Shown: positions 6,515 through 9,732 of the stretch, piece after piece
Numbering within the stretch: position 1 is the stretch's first letter
Layout: each line of letters opens with the position of its first letter
Assembly (NCBI GenBank): GCA_946482345.1
Contig: CAMLRJ010000086.1
Span: forward strand, 1-9,732
Length of the DNA: 9,732 nt
Source: an uncultured Cellvibrio sp.
GTDB lineage: Bacteria; Pseudomonadota; Gammaproteobacteria; Pseudomonadales; Cellvibrionaceae
Reading direction: 5' to 3'
Made by a program: the position numbers and the translations under genes
Notes under the pieces: model-generated
What the model saw: only the letters and a program-made list of their open reading frames with translations
What the model was told of the DNA's origin: nothing
The model's database searches: none

Positions 6515-7210
6515 CTAAAAACCATCTGCTTGTGTGCGTTGAAGTAAATCCCGCCATCGTGATAAACGAGCGGTGGGGTCGGCCTCGGTTGGTTTATTGC
6601 CAACCCAAATTCCACCGGAATTAAAACTGAACACCGGTTTTAAATCAGGACGATGATTGGCTTGTTCAACTGACGAGATCAAGTTATCCAAAATATAAGG
6701 GATACTATCATCGGTTTCGTAGTACCCCAGAACCATGTGTGCCTGAAACAAACGACTGCTGGCATCACCGATTTGCGCTTTAACATAAATCAACCGTAAT
6801 TTTTCGATATCAATGCCTGCTTCCAACAGGCTGAAGTATTTTGCAATGGCGTAGTCTTCGCAATCACCAGCGGCTTGTCCCAGAGTTTCCAATGGTGTTG
6901 CCCAGTAATCCAGATTTTTCCAGAGAAGTCTGTCTTCCTGAAAATTCACCTGCGCATTAAAAAATTGGTTGATCTGTTGAATTTTTTCAAGATCAGTTTT
7001 GGTTTTGACATCGGCAATCAATCCATTCAATAAACGTAGCCGTTCAATACCACTTGCCCCGAAGCGTTGCAGCATACGATCTTCTTTCAGGCTGGTATCA
7101 ATTGCGTAAACGCCAGTGATCAAAATGGTAAATGCCAAAATACTGATTGCATTCCGGAGAATAAATGGATTTGTAAAATCACAGTACGGATTCAATCTGT
7201 GATGCCACAT
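6515..7210 (-). CDS. lapG: LapG-type periplasmic cysteine protease (bacterial transglutaminase-like)
   Basis: 231 residues. An N-terminal hydrophobic segment at 21-35 (AISILAFTILITGVYA) is a signal peptide or anchor, placing the enzyme in the periplasm. The papain-like/transglutaminase-like triad is visible: Cys117 in AGDCEDYAIAKY, His158 in QAHMVLGYY and Asp175 in ILDNL. Asp116 and Glu118 flank the cysteine, as in the calcium-binding site of known LapG proteins. In Pseudomonas, LapG cuts LapA at a di-alanine site near its N-terminus and frees it from the cell when LapD lets go. Spacing from Cys to His is 41 residues here; my recollection of P. fluorescens LapG is about 35, so the loop GDASSRLFQ looks longer. 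The ATG at 7210 lies five bases after the stop of the preceding gene, with only a weak ribosome site (GTAGAG), which points to translational coupling. Confidence 0.95.
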   Translation of the reverse strand: MWHHRLNPYCDFTNPFILRNAISILAFTILITGVYAIDTSLKEDRMLQRFGASGIERLRLLNGLIADVKTKTDLEKIQQINQFFNAQVNFQEDRLLWKNLDYWATPLETLGQAAGDCEDYAIAKYFSLLEAGIDIEKLRLIYVKAQIGDASSRLFQAHMVLGYYETDDSIPYILDNLISSVEQANHRPDLKPVFSFNSGGIWVGNKPTEADPTARLSRWRDLLQRTQADGF

Positions 7211-7215
7211 GATAA

Positions 7216-8385
7216 TTAAAACAACTCTACCTTTGAGCTGGTTGAGGAATCTTCTTTATTTTTATCTCCGTTATTGTTGTCTAACAGATTGGCGGCTTCA
7301 TCCAATTGGGCCAACAAACTCCGAAAATGTCCCTCAACCGCAATAGTGGCTTCCTGCAAACTTTCCAGCGCTTCCAGTGCAGCATCGGCAAGAGATGTCA
7401 TGGCTGTTTCCTGGGCAAGAGTGAGATCCAGACCCATTGCCATTTGTCGCAATGAAAAAGATAAATCCGTCATGATTGCTTTGACTGAATTGCGATTATC
7501 GCGCGATGCCATTTCCAACAACATCATCACCATGCGTGCGTTGTCCTGTTGTTCTTTTAACATTTCATTCACTTGCAAAGTTTTTGCGCGCGATTCGACT
7601 ATGGATGCTATCTGTGCCAACACATCGCGCATTCGTCCATATCGTTCATTGTTATTGACGGGAGCATTGGTAACCAGTAACTGCACGTGATCAAAACTGA
7701 ATACCAAAAAACGTTCATGCGAAACAATTCTTGAACTGGATGACCTCATGGTTTCCAACAATCGTTTATAAGATGCCGAGGTGTGTTCAGGAAAAATGCT
7801 GACTGATTTATCAAAGCTGAATTGCACTATGCCTTCCATTGCCAGATCATTCACACAACCGAGTGTTAATTGTGCCAGTTTGTTCATGTCCATAGCACTT
7901 TGTACGGATTCTGCGAGCAATGCGACCACTCCCATTTCAGAAGCGGAACTCATGGCAGTGAATGCAATATCAGAATATTTTTTGATTTCAGCTTGCAAAG
8001 AATTGGCTGCTTGTTTGTCGTCAAATGCTTTTTTAATCACGGCAACAAAATCGTTGTGATTCATACTGGCAAACAAATAGGCATCAACTCCCAGCTTGTC
8101 AATTTGATGACGGGATGCTTCAGCTGTGTAGGGTGTGACAAATGCCAATCTGGATAAATCCGGTGGTATGGCTTCCAGATAGGCATCATTAAACCTGCCC
8201 TGATCTCCTACCAAAACAATGATCTGGTGTTTTTTGCAGAACTCAACAAATTCTTCAACGGATTCTGTATCTTCTGAACAGGTGGCTGCAAAAGGTAACA
8301 ACTCTCCCTGGTTGTTGACTATGATTTGATAATCGGGAACTGAGAAAACTCCGTTTTCCCCTGAAAAATACCAAAGTGCTTCCAT
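7216..8385 (-). CDS. Degenerate receiver-like (pseudo-response regulator) protein, first gene of the lapGD operon
   Basis: 389 residues; not recognised by name. Residues 18-122 read like a response-regulator receiver fold: strand IIVLVGD (55-61), strand RLAFVTPYT (79-87) with a conserved-type Thr, then LGVDAYLFASMNHNDFVAVIKKAFDD (98-123). The usual Lys after strand 5 is absent and the acidic triad at the N-terminus is not evident, so phosphorylation is doubtful. Residues 133-265 contain AFTAMSSASEMGVVALLAES followed by an alpha/beta region with a GAF-like look, a middle module found with receivers in several gammaproteobacterial regulators. Residues 265-365 are helical with coiled-coil character; the tail is polar (DNNNGDKNKEDSSTSS). 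There is no output DNA-binding, GGDEF or EAL domain. The ATG has GGAG (CTCC at 8395-8398 on the + strand) nine bases upstream. It overlaps nothing and ends five bases before lapG, so it is probably tied to adhesin control. Confidence 0.75.
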   Translation of the reverse strand: MEALWYFSGENGVFSVPDYQIIVNNQGELLPFAATCSEDTESVEEFVEFCKKHQIIVLVGDQGRFNDAYLEAIPPDLSRLAFVTPYTAEASRHQIDKLGVDAYLFASMNHNDFVAVIKKAFDDKQAANSLQAEIKKYSDIAFTAMSSASEMGVVALLAESVQSAMDMNKLAQLTLGCVNDLAMEGIVQFSFDKSVSIFPEHTSASYKRLLETMRSSSSRIVSHERFLVFSFDHVQLLVTNAPVNNNERYGRMRDVLAQIASIVESRAKTLQVNEMLKEQQDNARMVMMLLEMASRDNRNSVKAIMTDLSFSLRQMAMGLDLTLAQETAMTSLADAALEALESLQEATIAVEGHFRSLLAQLDEAANLLDNNNGDKNKEDSSTSSKVELF

Positions 8386-8564
8386 CTAGTGATTCTCCGC
8401 GCTATATAAAAATATCAACCTGAGTATAGATGCTATTTTAAAAAGATTATCCGCGCCGATTCATTTACCGGCTTTTAATTCCGGCGCTGGTGCAATACTG
8501 CAAAAATGGTAATAATTGCGCCGTTTTTATGCGTTTATTGACAATACTTGACTGGAGATATGAG

Positions 8565-9599
8565 TTGAAACTGATTGCTGCGCTATTATTTTTCACAAGC
8601 ATAATCCTGTCGCAATTCTCCCTGGCAGATATGAAAAAATATACTCTTGCATCCTCTGAAATTTCGGTAGTGCTCACGCCTGATGCCGGTGGCAGGGTTT
8701 TGTCCCTGTCCCGCAAAAATCAGCCCAATTTTTTAAAACTGGGCCCTGCGGTAGAAAATCATCAAACTCTGGTGGTTGATGAAAATACCGATTTCATGCC
8801 TTACTTCGGGCATGAAATCTGGTTCGGTCCGCAAACAGCCTGGTGGTCAACACAATCATTAATTGAATCGCGCCGTAAAAATAATGCCGCATGGCCGCCT
8901 GATCCATTTGTTACTCTTGCGGATAATCAAATACTCAATCATTCAGCACACAAAATTTCCATGAAAAGTCCCGCTAGCCCAATCAGTGGTTTGGCTGTGG
9001 AAAAAACTTTTGAGTTGGTTGCTGATGATCCCCGTCAACTTGATTTGCTGGTGAAAGCAACCAACAGTCGCGAATCCGATGTTGCCTGGGATATATGGTT
9101 CAACACCCGCAGTTTTCCGCAAACACGAATCTATGCACCGGTTGATCTTTCCGTGCCTGTACGCACAACGTCCTGGGACTCACCCGATTCTGCACCCGTT
9201 AACTATGAGATTGTCCAGGGTTTATTAAGTTTGAAATTGGAAAACCCTCCAAAAAATAAAAAACAATTAAAAGGAAAAGTGTTTTTTCAACCTAATGAAG
9301 GTTGGTTTGCAGGATTTAACAAACAACAATTACTGATAGTGCAATTTCCATTGGAACCTGTTGCCAATATTCATCCGGAGCAAGGGCAATTGGAGTTTTA
9401 TATGGAATACAGCCCAACTGATGAGAGTCTGGGAATTTTGGAAATGGAAGTGCATGCCGCATACAAAAAATTAAAACCCGGAGAGGCGATGACAGCAAAA
9501 GAAAGATGGACTTTGATTGAGTATTCGGGTGATGACTCGGTTGAATCGCAGAGAAAATTTTTGAAAGAGCAGTTGAAGAATTTGAAGGAAGTTTTTTGA
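8565..9599 (+). CDS. Exported DUF4380-family protein (aldose-epimerase-like fold)
   Basis: 344 residues from a TTG start at 8565, chosen because GGAG (8554-8557) lies seven bases upstream and the product then begins with a clean signal peptide (LKLIAALLFFTSIILSQFSLA, cleavage likely after Ala21). An in-frame ATG at 8529 would add 12 residues (MRLLTILDWRYE) but has no ribosome site; a GTG at 8490 is less likely still. The mature part shows LTPDAGGRVLSLSR (37-50), FGHEIWFGPQTAWW (81-94), WPPDPF (110-115) and VAWDIWFNTRSFP further on, a pattern I associate with DUF4380, a family with a galactose-mutarotase-like beta-sandwich whose members are mostly uncharacterised. A role in binding or modifying a periplasmic carbohydrate is plausible but not shown. 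It is transcribed divergently from the lap operon across a 179-base gap and appears to be a single-gene unit. Confidence 0.8.
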   Translation: MKLIAALLFFTSIILSQFSLADMKKYTLASSEISVVLTPDAGGRVLSLSRKNQPNFLKLGPAVENHQTLVVDENTDFMPYFGHEIWFGPQTAWWSTQSLIESRRKNNAAWPPDPFVTLADNQILNHSAHKISMKSPASPISGLAVEKTFELVADDPRQLDLLVKATNSRESDVAWDIWFNTRSFPQTRIYAPVDLSVPVRTTSWDSPDSAPVNYEIVQGLLSLKLENPPKNKKQLKGKVFFQPNEGWFAGFNKQQLLIVQFPLEPVANIHPEQGQLEFYMEYSPTDESLGILEMEVHAAYKKLKPGEAMTAKERWTLIEYSGDDSVESQRKFLKEQLKNLKEVF

Positions 9600-9604
9600 A
9601 AGCA

Positions 9605-9732
9605 TTACCCCCTCCTAACCTCCCCCTTGGCAGGGGGAGGGACTTTACTCCCTACTTAATACAGAGTGAAATCGGTTCCCTCCCCTGCCACAAATTGCAG
9701 GAGCAATTTGCACAGCGAAGCTGCCCGAAGGG
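9605..9732. repeat. Cluster of GC-rich palindromes, probably one copy of a dispersed intergenic repeat; cut by the window end
   Basis: CCTCCCCC (9619-9626) pairs perfectly with GGGGGAGG (9633-9640) around TTGGCA. CAAATTGC (9691-9698) pairs with GCAATTTG (9703-9710) around AGGA. CAGC/GCTG (9713-9716, 9720-9723) and CCC/GGG (9724-9726, 9730-9732) each close a GAA loop. GGGGAGGGA (9634-9642) also pairs with TCCCTCCCC (9677-9685), so the first hairpin and a longer fold are alternatives. The phrase CCTCCTAACCTCCCCCTTGG resembles repeats scattered between genes in many bacterial genomes. The first hairpin could also act as the 3' end of the DUF4380 transcript, though no T-run follows. No ORF is supported here. 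Confidence 0.65.

Noticed and set aside
8423..8428. Minus-strand -10 box (TATACT) for the receiver-like/lapG/lapD operon
   Set aside because: It is well placed, but no convincing -35 box was found at a normal distance, so it is not listed as a promoter.
8490..8564. Upstream GTG or ATG starts for the DUF4380 gene
   Set aside because: Neither has a ribosome site; the TTG at 8565 has GGAG seven bases before it and gives a clean signal peptide. The ATG at 8529 remains a weaker alternative.
1..9732. CRISPR array, tRNA, rRNA, insertion sequence or integrase
   Set aside because: No regularly spaced repeats, cloverleaf, rRNA-like stretch or transposase/integrase ORF was seen on either strand.

Overview
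The window looks like chromosomal DNA of a Gram-negative gammaproteobacterium. The best guess is a Cellvibrio-like or Pseudomonas-like biofilm former. That guess rests on the LapD/LapG pair, the RTX adhesin with a type I secretion tail, and a small protein of the family labelled 'tryptophan synthase beta-like' in Pseudomonas. The genus is inference.

Left part (1-3028, + strand): the C-terminal end of a large calcium-binding RTX adhesin (PA14-like, cadherin-like and VCBS domains, RTX repeats, type I secretion signal), a 109-residue conserved small protein, and a glycoside hydrolase family 25 (lysozyme) protein without a signal peptide. Short gaps suggest one transcript, closed by a hairpin that overlaps the end of the lysozyme gene.

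Middle part (about 3165-4580, + strand): a visibly AT-rich islet of four small genes. It has its own promoter-like sequence, a membrane-anchored protein of unknown function, a 52-residue lysine-rich ORF, a YafO-family type II toxin 2 nt after that ORF, and a 90-residue unknown protein. The 52-residue ORF sits where an antitoxin should be but does not resemble YafN, so this is the most likely place for something undescribed.

Right-centre (4601-8385, - strand): a three-gene operon. It reads, in order of transcription, a degenerate receiver-like protein of unknown role, lapG (periplasmic calcium-dependent cysteine protease) and lapD (inner-membrane c-di-GMP receptor with degenerate GGDEF and EAL domains). 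In the known Lap system, LapD bound to c-di-GMP holds LapG. When c-di-GMP falls, LapG is released and clips the N-terminal retention module of the adhesin, and the cell detaches. The adhesin in this window is the obvious candidate substrate, but its N-terminus lies outside the window.

Right end (8565-9732, + strand): an exported DUF4380-type protein transcribed divergently from the lap operon, followed by a dense set of GC-rich palindromes that looks like one copy of a dispersed intergenic repeat cut by the window end. No tRNA, rRNA, CRISPR array, transposase or integrase was seen.
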